Assembly: GCF_024343675.1 (NCBI RefSeq)
Contig: NZ_RJUD01000006.1
Coordinates: 1-64,000, forward strand
DNA length: 64,000 nt
Source of the DNA: Lacihabitans sp. CS3-21
GTDB taxonomy: Bacteria; Bacteroidota; Bacteroidia; Cytophagales; Spirosomataceae
Direction: 5' to 3'
The notes below the pieces were generated by a model. It was not told the origin of the DNA. It did not search any database and saw only the letters and a program-made list of their open reading frames with translations. Below, piece after piece: positions 54,301 to 62,580 of this stretch (its first letter is position 1; every line of letters starts with the position of its first letter). The position numbers and the translations under genes are program-made.

Positions 54301-54440
54301 ACGGCAACGTTTACTCCGTAGATCGGGCTTCCTGTGTCGTCAGTTACTTTACCTTTGATGGCTACGTCTTGTGCATACGACTGCACGGCCATCAAAGTAA
54401 CGAGAAACGACATCATTACTTTGAATAGATTTTTTTTCAT
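51357..54440 (-). CDS. SusC/RagA-family TonB-linked outer membrane transporter
   Basis: 1027 residues from ATG at 54440; a TTG at 54464 would give an atypical leader. Signal peptide (ends SYAQ), a carboxypeptidase-D-like domain (IKGKVTDDTGSPIYGVNVAVKGTTKGTITDSNGDYSI), the TonB-dependent plug (GSSARILLRGMASFGASSPLIVLNGVPID) and a large beta-barrel ending in aromatic-terminated LNLNVKF. It takes up glycan fragments using TonB energy. No N-terminal signalling (STN) domain is seen, so it is not directly tied to an anti-sigma factor. First gene of susC-susD, divergent in function from and downstream of the regulator at 54.7-57.2 kb. Confidence 0.96.
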   Translation of the reverse strand: MKKNLFKVMMSFLVTLMAVQSYAQDVAIKGKVTDDTGSPIYGVNVAVKGTTKGTITDSNGDYSISAAKGSTVIFSYIGFAATNVVIGNASTVNISLKPDASILNEVVVTALGISKEARKVGYAVTTVSGDQMIKARETNVAYSMAGRVAGLNISGTNGGSGSSARILLRGMASFGASSPLIVLNGVPIDNTQRGSSGEWGGSDNGDGISNLNPDDIENMSVLKGASASALYGARAANGVILITTKSGKKGKMAIDYNLNTVAEQAINFTDYQYEYGQGLNGKRPDNVTSALNSGMLSWGEKLDGKSTIQFDGKSYPYSAVKDNMKNFYRTGSSITNSISLSSGTETGSFRLSLANLNNNSILRNSGLTRRTANFTGNQKFGKKLTIDLMANFVDDFNNNKPQLSDGPMNANNINFLATNVSEMALQPGYNAALPTGNEIQYNDDIYVTNPWFVVNRYENDVKRKRMISAIQGKYDITKNIYGLVRLGYDYINDGLFKITPTGTAYSGGNAGGLDDLAKSTTIEMNADAILGGTFKINDDFGIDALAGGTIRKNEYDRVKIGGGPFVIPFFYSPFNVLNFNRDYSYAKKQANSGYYSLDFNYKNMLILSTTGRYDAFSTLPTSNQGIFTPSFSLSYDFTEALKMDKLTYGKLRASYAVVSGEPLSPYSTSQYYSVGSAIQGITTGSFGGSLPNLFLKPFTLTEFEVGTELKFYKNRLGIDLAYFNRKTNNEIINGSLSEATGYSSQLIGTGSTQNSGLEVLLTGVLVETKDLKWTSSLNFTNIKNKILEINGSGSENQQLGMGTYRPLNANIAIIKGMPGPQVMANDYTYLNGKIVVDASGIPVQNGTRTAMGSVLPKVYGGLNNEVSYKNFNLSFLIDYRFGNKILSATNYYTTFRGLNQITLEGRETGVKVDGVTADGQANTKSVPAQTYYQNLARRISALNVLDGDFIKLRQVTLGYSIKPSVFGRLPIKSAEISIVGRNLLTLFKKSDNIDPEAGFSSLINYAGIEGNSLPSTRTYGLNLNVKF

Positions 54441-54652
54441 AAATGAGTAAAATTTGATTTTCAAGGTTTAAAAAACTTCCTGCAAATTAATCTTGACCTT
54501 TAATTTAAAATTAATAAATACTTAATGCAGGAGTAAGATTGAGTTAATTTTTGAATTATTTTAATAAAAACCCTATTCTTATTAAATTAAATAATAAAAT
54601 ATTTTGGGACTGTAATTACCCTTAGTGTATGCTAAATTGATTCAAATTGAGA

Positions 54653-57208
54653 TTAAATGCCGTTTATGATTTGTTTGAACGACTTATTGAATTTTTCGGC
54701 GTAAAGAAGCTGGTATTCTTTTTCAAAATGTTCATAACATTTTTGTGCGAGTGAATGTTTGCCAAGGACAACCAATGCCTTGCATTTCATTTCCATGGCG
54801 GTTTCATCTACCTTGTCAAAAACAAAAATTCTGTCGGCGATTTCGATAATTTCTTGGGCGTCGGCTTCAAAGTTGAGATTTTTCGAATATGAAGTATAGG
54901 CGTCAATTACCCTATTGGATATTTCAGACTTGAAAGGCTCGAGCCATTCATATTCGAGATTGAAAAGGAAGTTGCCCCTTGAAACAATTTTTGTAAGGAG
55001 GTTAATTTCTTCTTTGCTGAGGTTTTTCTTTTCGTCGGTGAGTTTCAAAAAGTCATAATAGTCCACAAAAACATGGAGAGGATCAAATATTATCTGCCAA
55101 TCGCCCGACTCTTTTGATATTTGTATATGTCCGACCTGCTCAAAAATTACCTTTAGTTTGGTAAGATTTACTGAACGATTGTTTCTGGCACTGGTGGTGG
55201 TTTTATCATACCAAAACAAATCATTGAGTTGTTGTGAATTTACGCTTTTATTCCATTTGATGGAGTTTAACAATAAATACAAAAACAGCTCTTTTACCAA
55301 AGGTGTAAAATGTACACTCAAATCTTCGCCTTTAGCGGTTAAAAATTGAAAACCTCCGAACAGAATTAGCTTACTCCTTACATTTTCTTTTTCTATTGAG
55401 CTTTCAACGGGAATTGCGTGGATTTGAATTTTAGAATTATCAAAGTTTTCTTCAGATTTTGAAACCAATTGGATTTTGCTTTTTCGTTTTCTAAAAAAGA
55501 AGATTCCTAAGACTAAAAGCACTAAAACAATCAGTGTGATTGCCAAAATAGTAAGCCATTTTACAACATTATTTTTTGTTTGGGAAATGGAGGCATCTTT
55601 GTTTGCTGGGGGGAAATCTAGTGTGTAAACTTTATCATAAGATAGATTTTTTAATCTTTCAAAATGATTGGTAACACAAACCAACTTTTGATTTTCTTCG
55701 TCAAATGCCAAGTCCGCAGAACTGGCAACGTCCTGAAAGTCATAAGGTATTGGCTTGCCGATAATCTCATACTCAGGCTTGATAAGTGATCCTTTAACGA
55801 GTTGTAGAGAGCTTTTAAAATTGAGTTGGTTATAAATTAGGGCATAAAAAACCTGGTTTTTCTCGTCAATTACCATTGATTTTACTGCTACAAAAGGATA
55901 TTCAGGCGATTCTAAGGTGTAAATTCTTTTTATCGAAAGTTTCTTCCAGTCAATTTCTAATAAGTCATAAAAATTTTGTGGATTTATTTCTTGTTCCCCC
56001 GTTTTGGAACCATAGCCACCAAAAATGTAAGATTTATCAAGTTTCTTGGTATGGCCAATTCCAAACAAATAGCGAGGTTCAAGCCTATCTCCATTCATTT
56101 TAAGTTCTGACCACTCCTTTTTTAAGAAGGAGTATTTCTGAAAATTATTTTTGTAAGTGTATTGACCATAACCTCCAATCAGCACAATGGCTGTGTCTTC
56201 CGGATAAAAATACTGATTATGGTGCCAATATTCGGTGAGTTCGGGGTTTAGATTTGCGGGAGTATTCCACGAGTTGGTTTTTGAATCATAGAAATAAATC
56301 TCCTTTTGATTTAAGCGGACATTTACCCCGTTTTGTGATTCCTTTAGAAAATAACTTTGATCGCCAAACGTAAACTTATTGTGCTTTTTGTTGAAAGGCC
56401 GAGAGATTGTTGCAGATTTTTTTTCATTGAAATAAAAACTTCCTTCATCAGAATGTATCAAGAAATGATTTAAACTTCTATCGAAATAAAATGTAGTTTG
56501 ACCTTTAAATGTAGAATCTATTCGTTTTCGCCATTCGTAGTGTCTAACAAGCATCCATGAACCATTGGTTACTATTCCACTACTAGCGTTTACGCTTTCT
56601 TTGGCAACATTTCCACTAACCTCATTGAGCTTCCAAAAGTTAACCACTTTCGCCCCTTTTGAAAGTGTGACGTTTCTGATATACATCGGTAAAACGTCTT
56701 TTGTGGCAAATTTGGTGTTTTTATTTCCGCCAAAATATATTTTTAAGCAATTCTTTTCATTAAATGCGATGACCTTTTTTTCTAAGAATTTAGTGCCTTC
56801 ATAAATACTCAATTCTTTGGTTTTATGATTGAACAGAAACCTAAGTTTCGACCAGCGGTTGTAAAGTTTTGATGAATCAAGGCCAAAGTTTGAGGTCAAA
56901 CTCAAATCTTTGTTGACAATTCTAAATTTTTCGGTATTCCTTGAGTTGTACAGTAAATCAATGTTTTGGTTTTCAGCGTTCACCATTCTAAAAATATAAC
57001 CAAAATATGAAACGACGCTTTTTTTGAACTTCAACTCAAAGCTAAGCTCAAAGTTTTCATCAAAACAGATTTCTTGAAGCTCTCCTATGGTCAAGGATGT
57101 CCTTTGGTCAGGATTTACCTCATGGCCCATAAATTCCAAGCCATATTCTTGAGCCAAGGTTTTTTGGCTAAAAAATAAAAGTAATATCCAGAGTGCTTTA
57201 TGAAGCAT
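54653..57208 (-). CDS. Membrane-spanning transcription regulator: periplasmic LamG/Kelch sensor with cytoplasmic SARP/BTAD-type domain
   Basis: 851 residues. Signal peptide 1-19. Residues ~20-215 look like a LamG/concanavalin domain (ends VVNFWKLNEVSGNVAKESVNASSGIVTNGSW). Residues ~240-535 carry Kelch-type repeats (IVLIGGYGQYTYKNNFQKYSFLKKEWSEL, KSYIFGGYGS). One membrane helix lies at ~549-571, followed by RKRKSK. Residues ~612-715 look like the winged helix of SARP/OmpR-type regulators (LILFGGFQFLTAKGEDLSVHFTPLVKELFLYLLLNS ... NLTKLKVIFEQ), and ~718-848 like the helical BTAD domain. It therefore looks like a one-component regulator that senses outside and binds DNA inside. It stands between susCD and the divergent fucosidase gene, so PUL control is likely (inference). 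Confidence 0.8.
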   Translation of the reverse strand: MLHKALWILLLFFSQKTLAQEYGLEFMGHEVNPDQRTSLTIGELQEICFDENFELSFELKFKKSVVSYFGYIFRMVNAENQNIDLLYNSRNTEKFRIVNKDLSLTSNFGLDSSKLYNRWSKLRFLFNHKTKELSIYEGTKFLEKKVIAFNEKNCLKIYFGGNKNTKFATKDVLPMYIRNVTLSKGAKVVNFWKLNEVSGNVAKESVNASSGIVTNGSWMLVRHYEWRKRIDSTFKGQTTFYFDRSLNHFLIHSDEGSFYFNEKKSATISRPFNKKHNKFTFGDQSYFLKESQNGVNVRLNQKEIYFYDSKTNSWNTPANLNPELTEYWHHNQYFYPEDTAIVLIGGYGQYTYKNNFQKYSFLKKEWSELKMNGDRLEPRYLFGIGHTKKLDKSYIFGGYGSKTGEQEINPQNFYDLLEIDWKKLSIKRIYTLESPEYPFVAVKSMVIDEKNQVFYALIYNQLNFKSSLQLVKGSLIKPEYEIIGKPIPYDFQDVASSADLAFDEENQKLVCVTNHFERLKNLSYDKVYTLDFPPANKDASISQTKNNVVKWLTILAITLIVLVLLVLGIFFFRKRKSKIQLVSKSEENFDNSKIQIHAIPVESSIEKENVRSKLILFGGFQFLTAKGEDLSVHFTPLVKELFLYLLLNSIKWNKSVNSQQLNDLFWYDKTTTSARNNRSVNLTKLKVIFEQVGHIQISKESGDWQIIFDPLHVFVDYYDFLKLTDEKKNLSKEEINLLTKIVSRGNFLFNLEYEWLEPFKSEISNRVIDAYTSYSKNLNFEADAQEIIEIADRIFVFDKVDETAMEMKCKALVVLGKHSLAQKCYEHFEKEYQLLYAEKFNKSFKQIINGI

Positions 57209-57236
57209 ATTTTAGATTTATAGCCAAATTTAGTTC

Positions 57237-57281
57237 AAAAGTTAACTATTTTATTATTTCATTAAGTAATAATTAACTTTT
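57237..57281. promoter_or_regulatory. Inverted repeat between the regulator and fucosidase genes
   Basis: AAAAGTTAA (57237-57245) and TTAACTTTT (57273-57281) are perfect 9-bp arms around 27 bases, in the 138-bp space between divergent start codons. It could be an operator for the regulator just upstream. The region is very AT-rich, so chance is possible. Confidence 0.4.
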
Positions 57282-57346
57282 TATTTATATAAACTGTTAA
57301 TTTTATTAAAATTTTTTAATAACAAAATAAATACATTATATCAGAG

Positions 57347-58789
57347 ATGGTTGGTTTTTGTAGAAAAGTATTTTCATTTTTATTCGTTGGTTTAGTGTTT
57401 TTTAATTTGGGCTTTTCACAATCTACCATCCACCCAGCATCCACAGAATATCAATATCCTAAAGAAAAGAAAGTTGCTGAAAACCTTGAAAACTGGAGAG
57501 ATAAAAAGTTTGGCATAATCATACATTGGGGTTTGTATGCCGTTCCTGGTATCATAGAGTCTTGGAGTTTGTGTGATGAAGACTGGATTACCCGTGATTC
57601 TTCGAGCAATTATGCCGAATACAAAAAATGGTATTGGGGACTAAATAAGTCATTTAATCCAGTAAAATTTAATCCAGATTCTTGGGCTTCGGCTGCTAAA
57701 TCTGCAGGGATGAAATACTTGGTTTTTACGACTAAACACCACGATGGCTTCAATATGTTTGATACGAAGTTTTCGGATTTTAAAATTTCGAACGGGCCTT
57801 TTAAAGAAAACCCCAAAGCCGATGTGGCAAAGTTTGTTTTCGATGCATTTAGAAAACAGAATTTCTTAATTGGAGCATATTATTCAAAACCTGACTGGCA
57901 CTCACAGTATTTTTGGTGGGACAGACATGCTACACCAAACAGAAATGTGAACTATGACATCAGGAAAAATCCGTGGCGTTGGAACAAATTCATAGAATAT
58001 ACCTATAATCAACTCAACGAACTTACGAATGATTATGGCAAAATAGATATACTTTGGTTGGATGGTGGCTGGGTAAGGCCAAGAAATACCGTAACAGATG
58101 AGGTTAGGGCTTGGGGAGCTCCAATTCCAGATTTTGACCAAGAAATAAACATGACCAAAGTAGCCAATATGGTTAGAAAAAACCAAGATGGTATTTTGAT
58201 AGTGGACAGAACCGTACATGGCGAATATGAAAACTACCGTACCCCGGAGCAGGCCATACCCAAAGAAAGGTCCGAAAATCCATGGGAGAGTTGTATAACA
58301 TTGGGAGGAGCTTGGGGCTTTGTGCCAAATGACAATTTTAAACCAGCTTCTACTGTAATTCATACTTTGATTGAGATTGTCGCCAAAGGTGGAAACTTAC
58401 TACTTGGGGTAGGACCAACCGCCGAAGGTGAGTTTTTGCCAGAACAAATTGGTAGGTTAAACGAAATCGGCATTTGGCTGGGTAAATTTGGAGAAGCGAT
58501 TTACGGAACCCGAAGTTTAGAAAATTTTCAATCTGGAAATGTCTACTTCACAAAAAGTAAGGAGAATTTTGCGTATGCTATACAAAAAATTACCCCTGAA
58601 GATTATTTAAAGGAAACGATTACTTGGCAGGGTAATTCTCCAAAAAAAGGAACGATTATAACGATAGTTGGTGAAAAAGAAACTTTGAAATGGGAAACCA
58701 AGGGTGATAAAACCACCGTTTGGATTTCAAAAAAATGGATAGAAAAATACAAAAGTGAGCCCGCCTTGGCTTTAAAGTATGAATTCTAA
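57347..58789 (+). CDS. Secreted alpha-L-fucosidase (GH29)
   Basis: 480 residues with a signal peptide ending at GFSQ. The family motifs WRDKKFGIIIHWGLYAVPG, GMKYLVFTTKHHDGFNMFDTKFSDF and DILWLDGGWV are present, with Asp239 in the last as nucleophile; NPWESCITLGGAWGF and LLLGVGPTAEGEF follow. It releases alpha-linked L-fucose from glycans. The length and sequence fit GH29A-type enzymes without an extra carbohydrate-binding module. It is divergent from the sensor-regulator gene and followed by a DUF1080 gene. Confidence 0.94.
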   Translation: MVGFCRKVFSFLFVGLVFFNLGFSQSTIHPASTEYQYPKEKKVAENLENWRDKKFGIIIHWGLYAVPGIIESWSLCDEDWITRDSSSNYAEYKKWYWGLNKSFNPVKFNPDSWASAAKSAGMKYLVFTTKHHDGFNMFDTKFSDFKISNGPFKENPKADVAKFVFDAFRKQNFLIGAYYSKPDWHSQYFWWDRHATPNRNVNYDIRKNPWRWNKFIEYTYNQLNELTNDYGKIDILWLDGGWVRPRNTVTDEVRAWGAPIPDFDQEINMTKVANMVRKNQDGILIVDRTVHGEYENYRTPEQAIPKERSENPWESCITLGGAWGFVPNDNFKPASTVIHTLIEIVAKGGNLLLGVGPTAEGEFLPEQIGRLNEIGIWLGKFGEAIYGTRSLENFQSGNVYFTKSKENFAYAIQKITPEDYLKETITWQGNSPKKGTIITIVGEKETLKWETKGDKTTVWISKKWIEKYKSEPALALKYEF

Positions 58790-58864
58790 AACAAATCGTA
58801 AATCCGATTTTTATGTAAGTTTTTAAAAAAACACTTATATTTATAAAAAAAACAAACCTTAAAG

Positions 58865-59533
58865 ATGAAAAAAATATTTGTAGCAGGATTGATTTTGTTG
58901 AGTTTATCTGTTTCGGCCCAAAAGAATAAATGGGTCAACCTTTTCGACGGAAAAACTACCAATGGATGGCATACTTGGAAACAAACTGGTGTTAAAGGCT
59001 GGCATGTAATGGACGGTGTGTTAATGACACATGGCGGCAACGGTGATTTGGTTAGCGACAAAGAATATGGCGATTATGTTCTTGAGTTTGAGTTTAAATG
59101 TGCTCCAAAAGGAAATAGTGGTGTTATATATAAAGTGATCGAAGACGCCAACAACAAAGAGCTTTTTGCTCCTTATGCTTCTGGACCAGAATTTCAGATT
59201 ATTGATGATGTAAATTATCCTGACAAAATAAAAGACGTACAAAAAACTGGTGCCAATTATGATATTCAGCCTCCGCTGGATTTGAAAGCAGTAAAGCCAG
59301 CCGGCGAATGGAATAAAGGGAAATTGGTTATCAAAAATAATAAAATTGAGCATTTTGTAAACGGTACTAAGACTGCCTCTTATGAATACGGAAGTGTAAA
59401 ATGGGCAGATGATGTGGCAGGTAGCAAATTTGCAAAATGGCCTTATGCCCAAGCTCACGCCAAGGGAAAAATATCCCTTCAAGACCACGGAGATATGGTG
59501 TCGTTCAGAAAAATAAGGATTAAAGAATTATAA
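58865..59533 (+). CDS. Secreted DUF1080 protein (3-keto-disaccharide hydrolase family)
   Basis: 222 residues with a signal peptide ending at VSAQ. WVNLFDGKTTNGWHTWKQTGVKGWHVMDGVLM, DYVLEFEFKCAPKGNSGVIYKVIED and the C-terminal ISLQDHGDMVSFRKIRIKEL form the beta-jelly-roll typical of the family. Some members cleave 3-keto-glycosides; others may only bind sugars. It is 75 bases after the fucosidase gene and shares its terminator, so they are probably cotranscribed and act together in the periplasm. Confidence 0.9.
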   Translation: MKKIFVAGLILLSLSVSAQKNKWVNLFDGKTTNGWHTWKQTGVKGWHVMDGVLMTHGGNGDLVSDKEYGDYVLEFEFKCAPKGNSGVIYKVIEDANNKELFAPYASGPEFQIIDDVNYPDKIKDVQKTGANYDIQPPLDLKAVKPAGEWNKGKLVIKNNKIEHFVNGTKTASYEYGSVKWADDVAGSKFAKWPYAQAHAKGKISLQDHGDMVSFRKIRIKEL

Positions 59534-59534
59534 G

Positions 59535-59560
59535 AAGATGGCCGAAAGGCCATTTTTTTT
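59535..59560 (+). terminator. Terminator of the fucosidase-DUF1080 operon
   Basis: ATGGCC (59538-59543), GAAA loop, GGCCAT (59548-59553), then a T run to 59560. Confidence 0.85.
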
Positions 59561-59668
59561 GCATTTCTATTTTTATAAATAAAGCTTTTCCAAATACGAA
59601 TTTTACAGAATCTGATTTAACCTATAATTTTTGTTGTAAATTCGTTGCAACCATTATGAGGATAAATC

Positions 59669-60643
59669 ATGCATACACTCCTAGATCGATTGCTCGAAAA
59701 GAACATTATTTCGAGCGAGAAAGCGTCTCAAATAATCGCATATGAAAACCAAAAGCCTGTCTCCATTTTCTGGGAACTTCGGAGTTTATTGTATCTGGGC
59801 ATTTCGTGCTTAGGTGGAGGTTTGGGAATATTAATATACCAAAACATCGATTCCATTGGTCATTCAGTACTGATTGGGTTCATTGCTATTTTTTGTTTAG
59901 TTTGTTTTTGGTATTCTTATAAACACCGAACGCCTTTTACCTGGGAAGAAGTCAAAAGTGCTTCTTTTTTATCTGAATATTCTTTGCTCGGAGCTTGCGT
60001 GCTTTTCTTGGTTTTGGAGGGTTATCTTCAATATCAATACAATTTCTTTGGTGAAAGGTATGGTTTGGCTACATTTATTCCAGCTGTTTTGTTTTTTGGC
60101 GTATCTTATTTTTTTGACCACCGTGGCATTTTATCCATGGCTATAACTGCAGCTGGTTCGTGGCTGGGCTTGAGTATAGCACCTATAAGTCTTTTCAAAA
60201 CCTTCGATATTATTACCAATGACCTTGTTTATACAGGCATAGCTTTTGGAGTTTTATTGGTTTTGATAGGCTGGCTATCAGAATGGAAAGACAAGAAAAA
60301 ACATTTTGCGTTTACCTATTATTTCTTTGGAGCCAATGTGGCTTTTATTTCTACCCTTACAGCTCTTTTTAGTTTTGATTGGAAGTTTATTCATCTACTT
60401 TTATTATTGGCTATGAGTGCTGTTGCCATATTTCATGCTCGCCAAACCAAGTCTTATTTATTGCTCCTGATGGGGATTATCTATGGTTACATTGGCTTCA
60501 CTTATTATGTTTTTTCTAATTTCAATTTTGACCAATATCTGTTTTTCTCCTTTTTCTATTTCATGATTTCTTGTGGTGCTGTGGTTTATTTTTTATTCAA
60601 CGTAAAATCGATTTTGGGAATTTCTAAATCAAAAAATGTATGA
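59669..60643 (+). CDS. DUF2157 membrane protein
   Basis: 324 residues. The first ~35 residues are soluble and helical (MHTLLDRLLEKNIISSEKASQIIAYENQKP), followed by nine or so membrane helices; GISCLGGGLGILIYQNIDSIGHS is typical of DUF2157. No function is known for the family. Its stop overlaps the start of the next gene by four bases (ATGA), so the two are translationally coupled and probably form a complex. Confidence 0.82.
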   Translation: MHTLLDRLLEKNIISSEKASQIIAYENQKPVSIFWELRSLLYLGISCLGGGLGILIYQNIDSIGHSVLIGFIAIFCLVCFWYSYKHRTPFTWEEVKSASFLSEYSLLGACVLFLVLEGYLQYQYNFFGERYGLATFIPAVLFFGVSYFFDHRGILSMAITAAGSWLGLSIAPISLFKTFDIITNDLVYTGIAFGVLLVLIGWLSEWKDKKKHFAFTYYFFGANVAFISTLTALFSFDWKFIHLLLLLAMSAVAIFHARQTKSYLLLLMGIIYGYIGFTYYVFSNFNFDQYLFFSFFYFMISCGAVVYFLFNVKSILGISKSKNV

Positions 60644-61779
60644 AAGCCTATAACGAAACTTGGGTAGAAAACCTGGCAAACAAATTATCGTTTATCGAAT
60701 GGTTTAAAAAAGGTTTGATTAGCCAAGCCGAACTAGAAAAATGTAATGAAGAAGTAGCAGAAGATTTTTATGACCCCAATTGGTTCATTAAAATTGGTCT
60801 TTTTCTATTTACTGGGATTGCAATTTCCTTTTCGTCAGGTATATTTTTGGCATTGCTTGGTGTAGGGTCTGACAATATAACTATGGGTGTGTTTTTAGTG
60901 ATATTTTCTGTGCTTGCCGTAATTGTTTTAGAACATTTCATCAAACGCAATAAACTCTATCGTTCGGGTATTGACAATGCATTATTGTATTCTGCTATTG
61001 GCTTTTTGTTTACGGGCATACTGTCTTTCTTTAATTTCGATCTTATCGATTATTTGTATCCACTTCTCTTTTTAGTGATGCTGATTCCGGCGTTAATTCG
61101 TTACGCAGATCCATTAGTTTCTTTTGGAGCTTTTGTGAGTTTTTTCTTCTTTATATTTCTGTTTTCAAATACCTTTTCTTGGGGAAAAACATTGCTGCCA
61201 TTTATAATGATGACCCTTTCGGCCGCTGCTTATTTTATTTCAAAGTCTCAGAAGAAAATCATTTATTATGCAGATGCACAATTCGTTATTGAAACAATGG
61301 CCTTGGCAGTGTTTTATTTGAGCGGAAATTATTTTGTGGTGAGAGAAGCCAATGCCCTGTTAAACAATCAATCTCCGTCGGTAGAAATACCTTTCTCAGT
61401 TATTTTCTGGATATTTACTTTTCTTGTGCCATTCATTTATCTTTATTTAGGAGCAAGAAAAAAACAACGCAATGCCATCATAATGGGGCTTTTAGGTATT
61501 GGTTTTTCTGTTTTCACCTATCGGAGTTACTATTCGGTTATGCCAATTGAATGGGCTTTGACCGTTGGCGGAGCAATATTGATAGGCGTTTCGGTATTTT
61601 GTATAAAATATTTCAAAACACCTAAGTTTAACTTAAGCTCGGAAGCCGAAGAACTAGGAAAGTTACAAAAACTGGAGACGATTTTAGTAGCACAAGCTTT
61701 TCAAACCAAAACATCTGACGACACCTTTAAATTTGGCGGAGGAGATGCTGGTGGGGCAGGGGCAGATGGGAAATATTAA
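60640..61779 (+). CDS. Polytopic membrane protein coupled to the DUF2157 gene (DUF4401-like)
   Basis: 379 residues. A soluble N-terminal part (LANKLSFIEWFKKGLISQAELEKCNEEVAEDFYDP) is followed by ten or so membrane helices. It is similar in plan to its partner and may be a diverged paralogue, with the same N-terminal helix pair. The C-terminus is soluble and ends in a glycine-rich tail (FGGGDAGGAGADGKY) of the type seen in DUF2157/DUF4401 pairs. Function unknown. Confidence 0.72.
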   Translation: MKAYNETWVENLANKLSFIEWFKKGLISQAELEKCNEEVAEDFYDPNWFIKIGLFLFTGIAISFSSGIFLALLGVGSDNITMGVFLVIFSVLAVIVLEHFIKRNKLYRSGIDNALLYSAIGFLFTGILSFFNFDLIDYLYPLLFLVMLIPALIRYADPLVSFGAFVSFFFFIFLFSNTFSWGKTLLPFIMMTLSAAAYFISKSQKKIIYYADAQFVIETMALAVFYLSGNYFVVREANALLNNQSPSVEIPFSVIFWIFTFLVPFIYLYLGARKKQRNAIIMGLLGIGFSVFTYRSYYSVMPIEWALTVGGAILIGVSVFCIKYFKTPKFNLSSEAEELGKLQKLETILVAQAFQTKTSDDTFKFGGGDAGGAGADGKY

Positions 61780-61929
61780 TGAATTCGTAACAATTAGCGG
61801 TCGGCCGCTAGGTCAGACCTGAAAACACTGTAATTTCTATTGAAATGAATTGCAGTTTTAGCAAGTAAAACTTGCCTTTCACCACAACGATGGAAGAACC
61901 ATCATAGAGCAAAATAATTCAATTCTGCA

Positions 61930-61956
61930 AAAAAAGAGCTCCTAAAAAGCTCTTTT
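61930..61956. terminator. Bidirectional terminator
   Basis: AAAAGAGCT (61932-61940) pairs with AGCTCTTTT (61948-61956). It lies between the membrane pair and the convergent DUF3467 gene. Two smaller hairpins sit at 61797-61827. Confidence 0.7.
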
Positions 61957-61984
61957 CAAAAATTTCCTAAAAATGAACCCCTCA

Positions 61985-62293
61985 TCACGCCTCACCCATT
62001 TGCCCACCAAAGTTCATCGGAAACGGAACGGGGTCATTGGATTGTCTGATTTCACCGAAATTGGCTTCGTATTTTCTGATATTGTCTTGCAGTGCCAGTA
62101 GCAATCTTTGTGCGTGTTCTGGCGTCAAAATCACCCTCGATTTTACTTTGGCTTTTGGCACGCCGGGCATCAGTCTGATAAAATCCACCACAAACTCTGA
62201 GTTTGAGTGGGCTATCATGGCCAAGTTGGCATAAACACCTTCGGCCATTTCTTCAGACAGTTCTATATTGATTTGATTTTCTTCTTCCTCCAT
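61985..62293 (-). CDS. DUF3467 protein
   Basis: 102 residues, small and acidic. ELSEEMAEGVYANLAMIAHSNSEFVVDFIRLMPGVPKAKVKSRVILTPEHAQRLLLALQDNIRKYEANFG matches DUF3467, found across Bacteroidetes and other bacteria and often encoded near RNA polymerase or translation genes. Role unknown. Here it is divergent from fusA. The 287 bases between them carry the fusA promoter and no other feature I can name. Confidence 0.88.
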   Translation of the reverse strand: MEEEENQINIELSEEMAEGVYANLAMIAHSNSEFVVDFIRLMPGVPKAKVKSRVILTPEHAQRLLLALQDNIRKYEANFGEIRQSNDPVPFPMNFGGQMGEA

Positions 62294-62501
62294 TTTATTT
62301 ATTCGTTATTGGTCAATCAAAGCTATGAAATGTTTATTTATAAACGAAAAATTATCTCAAAATCTTACGCAACAGTTAAGATAAGGTTAATTTTTTGCTT
62401 CATTTGATGCGTTTTTCTGCCTAAAAATGAGATTCTTAGCACATTTTTGGCTTTTATCAAACTATTACTCCGCTTTTGTTTTATCTTCTGCATTTTTTTC
62501 A

Positions 62502-62509
62502 TAATTTTG
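62502..62509 (+). promoter_or_regulatory. -7 element of fusA
   Basis: TAATTTTG is a perfect TAnnTTTG element, about 72 bases before the start codon. A TTTTG lies 23 bases upstream (62474-62478), slightly farther than usual for the -33 element. Confidence 0.5.
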
Positions 62510-62580
62510 CAGCCCGAAACTGAAATCAAAAATTTTCGATAGTAATCTGGATTAGAATATCCGTAAACAAATTACAAATA

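Noticed and set aside
54653-57208. Reading the PUL regulator as a hybrid two-component system
   Set aside because: No histidine kinase, ATPase or receiver motifs are present after the membrane helix.
61797-61827. Two short hairpins after the membrane protein pair
   Set aside because: Stems of five bases without T runs; too weak to call, given the real terminator at 61930.
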